Shown here piece by piece: positions 6,464-14,124 of a stretch of 14,716 bases of DNA. The DNA is from Paracoccaceae bacterium (lineage in GTDB: Bacteria > Pseudomonadota > Alphaproteobacteria > Rhodobacterales > Rhodobacteraceae), in assembly GCA_003564655.1 (NCBI GenBank), contig PXES01000230.1:1-14716 (forward strand), read 5' to 3'. The translations under genes were made by a program, and so were the position numbers. The first letter of the stretch is position 1. Every line of letters begins with the position of its first letter. The notes under the pieces are model-generated. The model saw only the letters and a program-made list of their open reading frames with translations. It did not search any database and had not been told where the DNA came from.

Positions 6464-7260
6464 TACATCCGCCGTGCTGTCCGCCGCATCAGCCATCCGG
6501 CTATGATGACCGCGACCAGCACAAAGCCGATGATTATCGTGGCCAGCGCGTTCACATCCGGGCTGACTCCCAGCCGCACCTTGGAGAAAATCACCATAGG
6601 CAGGGTCGAGGCCCCGGGGCCAGAGACGAATGACGCAATGACCAGATCATCCAGCGACAGGGTAAAGGCCAGAAGCCAGCCCGCCACCAGCGCGGGCGTG
6701 ATCACCGGCAGGGTGATGTCGAAGAACACCCGCACCGGCCCCGCGCCCAGATCGCGGGCGGCTTCCTCCAGCGATTCGTCCATCTGCCGCAGGCGGGTCT
6801 GTGCGATCACGGCAACGAAGGCCGCGCAGAAGGTCGTATGCGCGATCACAATCGTCGTCAGCCCGCGCCCGGCGGGCCAGCCCAGCGTCAGTTCCATCGA
6901 CACGAACAGCAACAATAGCGACAGGCCGGTAATGACCTCGGGCATGACCAGGGGTGCCGTGATCATTCCGGTCAGCAACAGCCGCCCCGTGAACTTGCCG
7001 AAACGGGTCAGCACGAAAGCCCCCAGCGTACCCACGATTACCGCCAGATTGGCCGACCAGAACGCCACCTGCAGGCTGATCCAGGCCGAGCCGAGGATCT
7101 GGCGGTCGCGGATAAGCTCGCCATACCAGCGCGTCGAGAACCCGCCCCAGACCGTGACAAGGCGGCTTTCGTTGAAGGAAAACACCACCAGCGAGACGAT
7201 GGGCGCGTAGAGGAAGATGAAGCCGAAGGCGACGGCCAGCGGCAGGAACCAGCCGCGCAT
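6463..7260 (-). CDS. potI: Putrescine ABC transporter permease, PotI/PotC type
   Basis: A 265-residue inner-membrane permease, one of two that form the translocation path of a polyamine importer. Six hydrophobic segments are visible (about 7-28, 61-85, 96-121, 136-154, 186-208 and 238-260). The cytoplasmic EAA loop, which docks the ATPase, reads EEAARDLGAGP (165-175) and continues into FFDITLPVITPALVAG. An in-frame upstream ATG exists at 7299. I use 7260 because its ATG overlaps the potH stop by one base (TGATG) and the N-terminal helix then begins at once. It is the last gene of the potFGHI operon. I name it potI rather than potC from its position after a clearly PotF-like gene. Confidence 0.92.
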   Translation of the reverse strand: MRGWFLPLAVAFGFIFLYAPIVSLVVFSFNESRLVTVWGGFSTRWYGELIRDRQILGSAWISLQVAFWSANLAVIVGTLGAFVLTRFGKFTGRLLLTGMITAPLVMPEVITGLSLLLLFVSMELTLGWPAGRGLTTIVIAHTTFCAAFVAVIAQTRLRQMDESLEEAARDLGAGPVRVFFDITLPVITPALVAGWLLAFTLSLDDLVIASFVSGPGASTLPMVIFSKVRLGVSPDVNALATIIIGFVLVAVIIAGWLMRRTARRM

Positions 7261-8198
7261 CAGTCCATCCCCCGCCGGTTCTGCACCGATTGCAGCCACA
7301 TGATGGGCGCGACGACCAGGAACAGCATGACAATCGCCACGGCCGAGGCGACGGGCCAGTCGCGCGACGAGAAGAATTCATCCCACAGCACCCGCCCGAT
7401 CATCAGCGTATCTGGCCCGCCCAGCAGCGCCGGGATGACATATTCGCCGATGGCCGGAATGAAGACCAGCATAGAGCCCGCGACGATCCCCGGCAGCGAC
7501 AGCGGCAGGGGGACCGTGAGGAACGTGACCGTGGGCGAGGCACCCAGATCGCTCGCCGCCTCCAAGAGCGCGCCGTCAAGCTTGGTGAGGTTCGCGTAAA
7601 GCGGCAGGATCATGAAGGGCAGGTAGGTATAGACGATACCGATATAGACCGCGACATCCGTGTGCATCATGCGCAAGGGCGCGTCGATGATGCCCAGCGA
7701 CATCAGCGTGTTGTTGATAACGCCATTGGTGCGCAGAAACCCCATCCAGGCGTAGCCCCGCAGCAGGAAGCTGGTCCAGAAGGGCAGGATCACCATCAAC
7801 AGCAGGATCGAGCGTTTCGGCTCGGGCGCGCGGGCGATGTAGTAGGCAATGGGGTAGCCGATCAGCAGCGCGAAGACGGTCGAGACCAGCGCAATGCGGA
7901 TCGAGGAGAGGTAGGCGTTGCGGTAGAGCGCATCCTCGAGCAGGAATCGGAAATTCTCAAAGCTCGCGATGATCTCGAGCGTGCCGTCCGGCGCGCGGTC
8001 GAAAAGCGGCGTGAAGGGCGGGCGGGCGATGATCGCCTCGGCCAGCGAAATGCGGCCCAGCACGAAGAAGGGGGCAAGAAAGAACACGCCCAGCCACAGC
8101 ATCGGGATGGCAATGACCAGCGAGCGTCCCGACAGCCCCAGCTTGCCGAAGGCCCAGGCCGTGCCGCGCCACGGCGCCGAGCGGGTCAGCGCATTCAT
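7260..8198 (-). CDS. potH: Putrescine ABC transporter permease, PotH/PotB type
   Basis: A 312-residue inner-membrane permease that pairs with PotI. It has a hydrophilic N-terminus and six hydrophobic segments (about 27-49, 98-122, 131-152, 181-203, 233-256 and 283-303). The EAA loop is LLEAASDLGASP (211-222), followed by LPLSLPGIVAG. The WTSFLLRGYAW block (141-151) is typical of the PotB/PotH family. The start is fixed at 8198, where ATGA overlaps the potG stop; longer in-frame starts add residues with no family resemblance. Both ends are translationally coupled to neighbours, consistent with equal production of the two permeases and the ATPase. Confidence 0.93.
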   Translation of the reverse strand: MNALTRSAPWRGTAWAFGKLGLSGRSLVIAIPMLWLGVFFLAPFFVLGRISLAEAIIARPPFTPLFDRAPDGTLEIIASFENFRFLLEDALYRNAYLSSIRIALVSTVFALLIGYPIAYYIARAPEPKRSILLLMVILPFWTSFLLRGYAWMGFLRTNGVINNTLMSLGIIDAPLRMMHTDVAVYIGIVYTYLPFMILPLYANLTKLDGALLEAASDLGASPTVTFLTVPLPLSLPGIVAGSMLVFIPAIGEYVIPALLGGPDTLMIGRVLWDEFFSSRDWPVASAVAIVMLFLVVAPIMWLQSVQNRRGMD

Positions 8199-9328
8199 CG
8201 CGTCAACACCCGGAAAGCGGCCGGATTGACCGACACCCAGGCTTTTTCGTCCCACGAGATCGGGTCCTCGTCCCGCAGGCGGTTGGACTGGCTGGCGCGC
8301 ACCAGAACGCCACTGTCCAGCCGGATCCGGTATTGCGACATATGGCCGATATACCCCATCTCCTCGACATGGCCGTGCCAGGCGTTACGGGTGTTCTCGG
8401 GCTTCTCGCGCGTCAGCCAGAAGCGTTCGGGGCGCAAGGCCGCCCAGACCTGCTGCCCCTGCGTCAGCCCGCTTTGCGGCGACACCAGCACATCGCCCAG
8501 CGCCTCGGTTCTGATGCGCATCATGTCGGGTGCTGCAGCATCGACACGACCCTCGAACAGGTTGATGGTGCCGATAAAGTCGGCCACGAAGCGCGAGTCT
8601 GGCGTCTCGTAGATCTCGCGCGGCTCGCCCACCTGCTCGATCATGCCGTCCTTCATCACCCCGATGCGGGTGGCGAGCGTCATCGCCTCGTCCTGGTCAT
8701 GCGTGACGACGATGAAGGTCACACCCAGGGTTTCCTGAATCTTGATCAGCTCGAACTGCGTTTCCTCGCGCAGCTTCTTGTCCAGCGCGCCCAGCGGCTC
8801 GTCCAGCAGCAGCAGTTTCGGCCGCTTGACCAGCGCGCGCGCCAGCGCCACACGCTGCCGCTGCCCGCCCGAAAGCTGGTCCGGCTTGCGCCGCGCCAGC
8901 TTCTCCAGCTTGACCATGCGCAGCATTTCGGCGGCCTTGGCACAAGCCTCGGATTTCTTCAGCCCCTCGCGCAAGAGGCCATAGGCCACATTCTTTTCCA
9001 CTGTCATATGCGGAAACAGCGCGTAGGACTGGAACATCATGTTGGTGGGCCGCCGGTCGGGCGGGACATGCGCCATGTCCTCGCCATCAATGCGGATGCT
9101 GCCCTCGGTCGGTTGCTCGAACCCTGCCAGCATGCGCAGCAGCGTCGATTTCCCGCAGCCGGATTCGCCCAGCAGGCAGAACAACTCACCCTTGTAGATG
9201 TCCAGATCGACATCCGAGACGGCAGTGAAATCGCCGAACTTCTTGGTCACTCCGCGCACCGAGATAAAGGGCTGCGCGTCCGGGTCGCGCCAGGGTCGCG
9301 TGTCAGCGGCGATTGCGGATGCGTCCAT
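8195..9328 (-). CDS. potG: Putrescine ABC transporter ATP-binding protein PotG
   Basis: A 377-residue cytoplasmic ATPase that powers the importer, the same length as E. coli PotG. The motifs are all intact: Walker A GESGCGKST (54-62), Q-loop Q100 in NMMFQSYALFPHMTV, signature LSGGQ (152-156), Walker B LLLLDEP (172-178) and switch H210 in VTHDQDEAM. The C-terminal ~130 residues form the TOBE-type regulatory region found in polyamine importers, with ALRPERFWL marking it. The start has GGGGG as a probable ribosome site about 7 bases upstream. It is separated from potF by 56 bases holding a strong hairpin, while potH overlaps its end. Confidence 0.95.
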   Translation of the reverse strand: MDASAIAADTRPWRDPDAQPFISVRGVTKKFGDFTAVSDVDLDIYKGELFCLLGESGCGKSTLLRMLAGFEQPTEGSIRIDGEDMAHVPPDRRPTNMMFQSYALFPHMTVEKNVAYGLLREGLKKSEACAKAAEMLRMVKLEKLARRKPDQLSGGQRQRVALARALVKRPKLLLLDEPLGALDKKLREETQFELIKIQETLGVTFIVVTHDQDEAMTLATRIGVMKDGMIEQVGEPREIYETPDSRFVADFIGTINLFEGRVDAAAPDMMRIRTEALGDVLVSPQSGLTQGQQVWAALRPERFWLTREKPENTRNAWHGHVEEMGYIGHMSQYRIRLDSGVLVRASQSNRLRDEDPISWDEKAWVSVNPAAFRVLTR

Positions 9329-9352
9329 GCGCGTGCCCCCAAGGCGGAAAAC

Positions 9353-9376
9353 CCCCTGCCCGATTACGGGCAGGGG
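9353..9376 (-). terminator. Intercistronic hairpin with T-tract between potF and potG
   Basis: CCCCTGCCCG (9353-9362) and CGGGCAGGGG (9367-9376) make a perfect 10-base stem with loop ATTA. On the - strand it begins 8 bases after the potF stop and is followed by GTTTT. It has the form of a partial intrinsic terminator. In ABC importer operons such elements after the binding-protein gene raise binding-protein mRNA relative to the ATPase and permease parts; that role here is inference. Confidence 0.75.
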
Positions 9377-9384
9377 CGTGGCGT

Positions 9385-10473
9385 TTACTGACCCGTGCGC
9401 ACGCGGGTCCAGAGGCGCGTCACGGTTCGGTCGGTGCGGCTGTCATAGGTGACCCCGGTGAACAGCGTCTCGGTCACCTCATCGGTCGGGAAGATGGCCG
9501 GGTCGTTGAAGATCTCCTCCTCGACCATCGGCCAGGACGCAGCATTGGCATTCGGGAACCACACATAGTTGGTGATCATCGCCGTGATCTCTGGCTCGAG
9601 GATGAAGTTGATGAAGGCATGTGCCGCTTCCGGGTTCGGCGCATCGGCCGGAATGCCCATCACGTCGAACCACTGCATCGCCCCCTCGCGCGGGATGGCG
9701 TACCAGACATTTACACCCTGCCCGGCCTCTGCCGCGCGGTCGGCGGCCTGCAGCACGTCCCCCGACCAGCCCACGGCCACGCAGGTCTCGCCATTGGCCA
9801 GATCGGTGATGTATTGCGACGAGTGGAAATAGCGGACGGTATCGCGCACCTCCATCATCATGTCGGCGGCAGCGGCGAAATCATCCGGATCGGTCGATTG
9901 CGGGTCCTTGCCCATCCAGGCAAAGGCCGCCGGGAACATGTCGGTCGGCGAATCAAGCCAGGAGATACCGCAATCGGCAAGCTGGCCCGCGATTTCGGGG
10001 GCGAAGATCATGTCCCAGGTATCGACCTCGAAATCCTCGCCCAGACGCTCGGCCACCATGTCGATGTTATAGCCGATGCCCGTGGTGCCCCACATGTAGA
10101 TGACCGAGTGCTCGTTGCCCGGGTCGTGCGAGGCCACGGCGGCGGTCAGCTCCGGGTCCATCCCCTCGAGGTTGGGCAATAAATCCTTGTTCAGCGGCTG
10201 ATACACCCCGGCAGCCAACTGCCGCTCAAGGAAAGTGCCCGTCGGCACCACCACATCGAAGCCCGAAGAGCCCGCCAGCAGCCGCGCCTCGAGCGTGTCG
10301 TTGCTGTCATAAACATCGTAATTGACGGAAATGCCGGTGCGCTCGGTGAACAGCTCCAGCACCTCGTCGGTGATGTAGTCGGACCAGTTGAAGACATTGA
10401 CCGTGTCGGCCAATGCCGGGCCGGATAACAGCCCCATCGCGGCGCCGAGCGCCAGAACCTTGCGTGTGCTCAT
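9385..10473 (-). CDS. potF: Putrescine-binding periplasmic protein PotF
   Basis: A 362-residue solute-binding protein that captures putrescine or a related polyamine in the periplasm and delivers it to PotH/PotI. The signal peptide is residues 1-22 (MSTRK, hydrophobic core, cleavage after ALA). The mature part tracks E. coli PotF closely: FNWSDYI (W30, D32), VYDSNDTLEARLLAGSSGFD, MWGTTGIGYN, RYFHSSQYI, GWSGDV (W236, D239) and WFDV (F269, D270). These include the aromatic and acidic residues that hold the polyamine amines. The expected pocket Tyr near residue 306 is Phe (VWFPNAN), a mild change that might alter ligand preference. The start at 10473 is preceded by GGGAG at 7 bases; longer in-frame starts would bury the signal peptide. 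Confidence 0.96.
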   Translation of the reverse strand: MSTRKVLALGAAMGLLSGPALADTVNVFNWSDYITDEVLELFTERTGISVNYDVYDSNDTLEARLLAGSSGFDVVVPTGTFLERQLAAGVYQPLNKDLLPNLEGMDPELTAAVASHDPGNEHSVIYMWGTTGIGYNIDMVAERLGEDFEVDTWDMIFAPEIAGQLADCGISWLDSPTDMFPAAFAWMGKDPQSTDPDDFAAAADMMMEVRDTVRYFHSSQYITDLANGETCVAVGWSGDVLQAADRAAEAGQGVNVWYAIPREGAMQWFDVMGIPADAPNPEAAHAFINFILEPEITAMITNYVWFPNANAASWPMVEEEIFNDPAIFPTDEVTETLFTGVTYDSRTDRTVTRLWTRVRTGQ

Positions 10474-10542
10474 GTCATTCTCCCAGTTGCGGCCATCGCC
10501 TCCTGCGCGGGCGAGGTTTGCCATGCTCGACATACCACATGA

Positions 10543-10569
10543 AAACGGACCGGCTTGGCAAGCCCGTTT
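10543..10569 (-). terminator. Weak bulged hairpin between the qor-like gene and potF
   Basis: AAACG (10543-10547) with CGTTT (10565-10569) and GGCTT (10552-10556) with AAGCC (10560-10564) form a 10-base stem, interrupted by a 4-base bulge, with a GGC loop. On the - strand it ends in a short T-rich tail. It could end the COQ9/aminotransferase/oxidoreductase transcript about 70 bases after the last stop, before potF begins. The bulge makes this uncertain. Confidence 0.3.
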
Positions 10570-10586
10570 CGTACCCTGCACGAGGG

Positions 10587-10600
10587 GATTTGATCAAATC
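10587..10600. promoter_or_regulatory. Perfect 14-base palindrome upstream of potF (operator candidate)
   Basis: GATTTGATCAAATC reads the same on both strands and is AT-rich within GC-rich DNA. It lies 114 bases upstream of the potF start. On the - strand it contains TTGATC, which has TACGAA 18 bases further on, so it may overlap a -35 element, the usual arrangement for a repressor site. The repressor cannot be identified; GntR- and LacI-type proteins often bind such dyads. Confidence 0.5.
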
Positions 10601-10638
10601 ATGAGTCTCTGCCGCCGCAGCAGTCAGTTCAATGCCGC

Positions 10639-11631
10639 TCATGGGGCAATCTGCAACACGATCTTGCCGATATGCGCCGAGCTTTCCATCCGCGCATGCG
10701 CCGCCGCTGCCTCGGTCAGCGGGAAGCTGCTGTCCATCACCGGCGCCACGCGCCACGCCGCCAGCAACGGCCAGACCGCGCGCTCCAGCTCTGCCGCGAT
10801 GGCGGTCTTGGCCGCGTCCGATTGCGGGCGCAGGGTAGAGCCGGTGATACTCAGCCGCCGCACCATCAGCGGCGCGAAATTCACCTCGACCTTCGGGCCT
10901 TGCAGAAAGGCGATCTGCACCAGCCGCCCATCCTCGGCGAGCGACTTCAGATTGCGCGGCAGATACGGACCGCCCACCATGTCGAGGATCAGGTCCGCCC
11001 CACCCTCGGCGCGCAGCACGGCGACGAAATCCTCGGCGCGATAGTTGATCGCCCGCTCGGCACCCAGCCGCGCGCAGGCCGCGCATTTCTCGTCCGAGCC
11101 TGCGGTTGCAAAGACCCGAGCGCCCAAGTTGTGCGCCAGCTGGATCGCTGTCGTCCCGATGCCAGAGGAGCCGCCATGCACCAGAAACCGCTCGCCCGCG
11201 CGCAAGCCCCCGCGCATGAAGACATTCGACCAGACAGTGAAGAAGGTCTCGGGCAGACAGGCAGCCTCGCGCAGGCCCATCCCGTCGGGCACGGGCAGCA
11301 CATGTCCGGCATCGGTCAGCGCGTGTTCGGCATAGGCCCCGCCGGGAAAAAGCGCGCAGACCTCGTCGCCGACCGTCCAGCGCGTCCCCCCCGGCCCGAC
11401 TGCCGCGATGGTCCCCGCCCCTTCCAGCCCCGGCAGGTCGCTCGCGCCCTCGGGCGGGTCATAGGCGCCCGCGCGTTGCAGCGCATCGGGGCGGTTGACT
11501 CCGGCCCAGGCCAGCCGGATCACCACCTTGCCCGGCCCCGGAACCGGCACTGGTCGCTCGACCGCGCGCAGCACCTCGGGCCCGCCCGGCGCCGAGATCT
11601 CGACCGCGCGCATGGTATGGGGCAGCTCCAT
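10639..11631 (-). CDS. Zinc-independent NAD(P)H quinone oxidoreductase, PIG3-like
   Basis: A 330-residue medium-chain dehydrogenase/reductase of the quinone oxidoreductase (QOR/PIG3) branch. These proteins transfer hydride from NADPH to quinones or activated alkenes. The N-terminal GroES-like domain has AGVNRPDALQRAG (43-55) and the family stretch DLPGLEGAGTI. The Rossmann domain has the nucleotide motif VHGGSSGIGTTA (151-162). The structural and catalytic zinc ligands of true alcohol dehydrogenases are absent. Three in-frame ATGs lie at the start. I take 11631 because GAGGA sits five bases ahead and the protein then begins like its homologues (MELPHTMRAVEI). It follows the aminotransferase gene by 59 bases on the same strand. 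The substrate is unknown. Confidence 0.88.
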   Translation of the reverse strand: MELPHTMRAVEISAPGGPEVLRAVERPVPVPGPGKVVIRLAWAGVNRPDALQRAGAYDPPEGASDLPGLEGAGTIAAVGPGGTRWTVGDEVCALFPGGAYAEHALTDAGHVLPVPDGMGLREAACLPETFFTVWSNVFMRGGLRAGERFLVHGGSSGIGTTAIQLAHNLGARVFATAGSDEKCAACARLGAERAINYRAEDFVAVLRAEGGADLILDMVGGPYLPRNLKSLAEDGRLVQIAFLQGPKVEVNFAPLMVRRLSITGSTLRPQSDAAKTAIAAELERAVWPLLAAWRVAPVMDSSFPLTEAAAAHARMESSAHIGKIVLQIAP

Positions 11632-11690
11632 CGCATTCCTCATTTTCTTGCTGGAAATACTCAATCGGACGGCCCCGCCCGAACCCGCCC

Positions 11691-12563
11691 TCAGACCAGA
11701 TGCCGCTCGCGCGACAGCGCGTAATCCCAGTAGAGAACGCGGGCGCGGTCGGCCATCGGCGTGGCGTCGAACACCCGGTCCTGATACCGCGCCACGGGCA
11801 TGACCTTGGCGATGTTGCCGGTCACGAAGATCTCGTCGGCCTGGTCGAAATTGTCGAGCGTCAGCGATGACTCGACCACCTCGACCCCATCGGCGCGCAA
11901 CAGCCCGATCACCCGTGCCCGGGTGATACCCGCAAGGAACATGCCATTGGGGACCGGCGTGAACACCACCCCGTCGCGCACCATGAACACATTGGTCGAG
12001 GCCGTCTCGGCCACATACCCGTCAGCGTCGAGCGACAGCGCGTTCGAGTAGCCCCGCGCCCGTGCCTCGGCCATGATCCGCCCGTTATTGGCGTAGAGCG
12101 CCGACGCCTTGGCCTCGGTCAGTGCCATGTCGGGCCGGGGGCGTCTGAAAGGCGAGACCGTCAGCGAAAAGCCGCCAGGTTCGGGCATCGGCAGCGCCTC
12201 GATGCAGATCGCGAACGCGGTGCTGTCCGGTGCGATATCGATCACCCCGAGGCCCGAGTCGCGCGCCCACATCATCGGACGCAGGTACAGCGCGGTGCCC
12301 TCGGCGAACTGCGCGCACCCCTCTTCCAGCAACCCCTGCACCGTCTCGGCATCGATCGGCGGCAGCATGCCCATCGCGCGGGCCGAGCGGATGATGCGTG
12401 CAGAATGCAGGTCCAGATCGGGGCGCGCGCCGTCGAACTGTCGCGCACCGTCGAATACCTGGCTGCCCAGCCATGCGGCGTGATCGGCCGCACCGATGAT
12501 CGGCGCGTTGCCCCGATGCCAGGCGCCCTCATACCATGTCAGGATATCTTTGCTCACCGCCAT
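11691..12563 (-). CDS. Class IV PLP aminotransferase, branched-chain (IlvE-like)
   Basis: A 290-residue pyridoxal-phosphate aminotransferase of fold type IV, most like branched-chain amino acid aminotransferases, which interconvert Leu/Ile/Val and their 2-oxo acids. The PLP lysine is K152 in TEAKASALYANN. The cofactor-binding block ALSLDADGYVAETASTNVF follows, with E186 in the position that contacts the pyridine nitrogen. The N-terminal WYEGAW and GSQVFDGAR segments are typical. GAGGGG precedes the ATG at 12563. Bacteria of this group often carry several class IV paralogues, so the substrate could also be a D-amino acid or an aromatic amine. I therefore leave the symbol empty. It is downstream of coq9 by 51 bases and upstream of the oxidoreductase, probably one operon. 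Confidence 0.88.
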   Translation of the reverse strand: MAVSKDILTWYEGAWHRGNAPIIGAADHAAWLGSQVFDGARQFDGARPDLDLHSARIIRSARAMGMLPPIDAETVQGLLEEGCAQFAEGTALYLRPMMWARDSGLGVIDIAPDSTAFAICIEALPMPEPGGFSLTVSPFRRPRPDMALTEAKASALYANNGRIMAEARARGYSNALSLDADGYVAETASTNVFMVRDGVVFTPVPNGMFLAGITRARVIGLLRADGVEVVESSLTLDNFDQADEIFVTGNIAKVMPVARYQDRVFDATPMADRARVLYWDYALSRERHLV

Positions 12564-12596
12564 TGCGCCCCTCGCCTTTCCACCGACGCAACCTGC

Positions 12597-12611
12597 GGCG
12601 CAATTTGCGCC
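12597..12611. repeat. 15-base palindrome between coq9 and the aminotransferase
   Basis: GGCGCAA-T-TTGCGCC has perfect 7-base arms and lies three bases after the COQ9 stop on the - strand. It has no T-tract, so it is a weak terminator candidate at best. It could be an operator or an mRNA-stabilising hairpin. A second hairpin (CAACCC/GGGTTG, 12616-12633) overlaps the end of the COQ9 gene next to it. Confidence 0.4.
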
Positions 12612-12614
12612 TCG

Positions 12615-13313
12615 TCAACCCTCGCGCGGGTTGGTGGTGGGCGACACGTAGCCGGGAAGGCCATCGCGCGCGCGCGGCGCGGGCGCGCGGATGCAGGAGA
12701 GCAGTGCCTCGGGGCCGGCCGTGAGCGCACGGCCCAGCGGGTTGCGGCGCACCGCCCCCTTCACCCGTTCGAACTGCATCACATCGTCGATCCGCCGGTC
12801 GAGAAACGCCCAGGTGGCGATCGACTCCGGGCTCTCATCGCCCAGCCAGTAGAGAACGGTCGAGGAGTACACCCCCGACAGCGTCGCGCGCTTGGTGTAC
12901 CAGTTGTAATCAGTGGAGGTGTCGCCCAGCGTCGTCCAGATCAGATCCACCGTGTCCCAGATCGCTCGGGCGCCTGCTGCCGCATGGGGCGGCAATGCAA
13001 ACAGCGTCACGCCGCGGCGCACCAGTTCGCGATCTTCCGCCGCCTCGATACGCAGCCGCACGGCGGTCGCGATCCGATCGCGAAAGCGCTGTTCGCTCAG
13101 GTCGCTCTCGGCCAGCCGCGCCACCATTTCCGCATCGCCCCGCCGGTGAAAGGCCAGTGCCAGATCGACCCCTCCACGCGGGTAGAGAGCCCGGGCAAGT
13201 GCCAGGTCCATCCCCAGATCGGCGCTCGCCGCGCGCAGCGTGGCATCGGACCAACCGTCGAAGGGCACATGGATCAAGGCTGCATCGAGCAGCGCGGAAG
13301 CCTGATCGGTCAT
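12615..13313 (-). CDS. COQ9-family ubiquinone biosynthesis protein
   Basis: A 232-residue protein of the COQ9 family. In eukaryotes COQ9 is a lipid-binding, TetR-like-fold protein that presents ubiquinone precursors to the COQ7 hydroxylase; alphaproteobacteria carry the bacterial relatives. The diagnostic C-terminal block is present: DTSTDYNWYTKRATLSGVYS (131-150), continuing as STVLYWLGDESPE, then TWAFLDRRIDDVMQFE (168-182). The start is the ATG at 13313, six bases after GAGGGG; a GTG directly before it is in frame but less well spaced. The last ~25 residues are a basic, Pro-rich extension. It is the first gene of a likely three-gene - strand unit and faces away from mobA. Confidence 0.9.
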   Translation of the reverse strand: MTDQASALLDAALIHVPFDGWSDATLRAASADLGMDLALARALYPRGGVDLALAFHRRGDAEMVARLAESDLSEQRFRDRIATAVRLRIEAAEDRELVRRGVTLFALPPHAAAGARAIWDTVDLIWTTLGDTSTDYNWYTKRATLSGVYSSTVLYWLGDESPESIATWAFLDRRIDDVMQFERVKGAVRRNPLGRALTAGPEALLSCIRAPAPRARDGLPGYVSPTTNPREG

Positions 13314-13512
13314 CACTTTCCCCTCTTCAACCCTAAGGCTTTGTATTTAGCATCGCGCAAGCGAAATCCAATGGGAGAGCCCGCGCGTTGCGATGGCCAA
13401 TCCCTGTGCCCGGCGTTAAACTGATGTCGTCCGCATCATAAACGGCCCTTCAGATGCTCCAGCCCGCCCCCTGCCACCGCATTGTGACCGCGCCCGGCCC
13501 CAGGTTCCGCAG
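13314..13512. promoter_or_regulatory. Divergent intergenic region between coq9 and mobA
   Basis: These 199 bases separate two divergent units and must hold both promoters. On the - strand, TTGGAT and TAAATA about 16 bases apart (within 13347-13374) are a weak promoter candidate for coq9, in an AT-richer patch. I found no convincing pair for mobA, whose ribosome site (CAGG before the ATG) is also poor. No small gene is supported here. Confidence 0.35.
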
Positions 13513-14124
13513 ATGCCCGCTCTGGTCGGCGTGATCCTCGCCGGGGGGCGCGCCACGCGGATGGGCGGCGGCGACAAGGGGCTGCGCCTGATTGCCGGCC
13601 GCCCGCTGCTGACGCATGTCATCGACCGGTTGGCCCCGCAGGTCGGCGCGATGGTGCTCAGCGGCAATGGCCCGCATGAAACTTACGCGCAATTCGGCCT
13701 GCCGGTGGTGGCCGACAGCCCGCCCCTGCAGGCCGGGCCGCTGGCCGGGATGCTGGCGGGCCTCGACTGGGCGGCAGCGCAGGGCAGTTCGACGATGGTC
13801 AGCGTCGCGGTCGACACACCCTTTTTCCCGCGCGATCTGGTGGCGCGGCTACAGGCGGCGGCCGGGCCGGGCGGCGTGGCCATTGCCGCAACCCGGCACG
13901 GTCAGGCAGTGCGGCGTCATCCGACCTTCGGCCTGTGGCCCGTCGCGCTGCGCGACGATCTGCGCCGCGCGCTGGCAGGCGGGGCCCGAAAGCTTGGCGA
14001 CTGGGCGGCGCAGCACGAGCCGGGTCTGGCGATCTTCGACAGCGACGGGCCTGATCCGTTCTTCAACATCAACACGCCCGAAGACCTCGCCCTTGCCGAG
14101 CAGCGCGCCACATCACGCCCATGA
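13513..14124 (+). CDS. mobA: Molybdenum cofactor guanylyltransferase MobA
   Basis: Transfers GMP from GTP to Mo-molybdopterin to make the bis-MGD cofactor of DMSO reductase-family enzymes such as formate dehydrogenase and nitrate reductase. The 203 residues match the family. The nucleotide-binding N-terminus LAGGRATRMGGGDKG (9-23) has the typical LAGG...RMGG.DK pattern. GPLAGM (75-80), the metal-site DTPFFP (101-106) and the C-terminal NINTPEDL also fit. The stop overlaps the next start as ATGA, so the following RNase H-like protein is translationally coupled to MobA. The third-position GC bias is like that of the rest of the window. Confidence 0.93.
   Translation: MPALVGVILAGGRATRMGGGDKGLRLIAGRPLLTHVIDRLAPQVGAMVLSGNGPHETYAQFGLPVVADSPPLQAGPLAGMLAGLDWAAAQGSSTMVSVAVDTPFFPRDLVARLQAAAGPGGVAIAATRHGQAVRRHPTFGLWPVALRDDLRRALAGGARKLGDWAAQHEPGLAIFDSDGPDPFFNINTPEDLALAEQRATSRP

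Noticed and set aside
7290..8612. Long + strand open frame opposite potH and potG
   Set aside because: Gln/Arg/Asp-rich shadow of two clear transporter genes.
10587..10600. FNR/FnrL-type site in the palindrome
   Set aside because: TTGAT and ATCAA overlap directly instead of being separated by four bases, so the spacing does not fit FNR.
13314..13512. Small ribosomal protein gene (rpsU) next to coq9
   Set aside because: S21 genes occur beside COQ9 genes in some relatives, but no Lys/Arg-rich S21-like frame exists in this gap on either strand.
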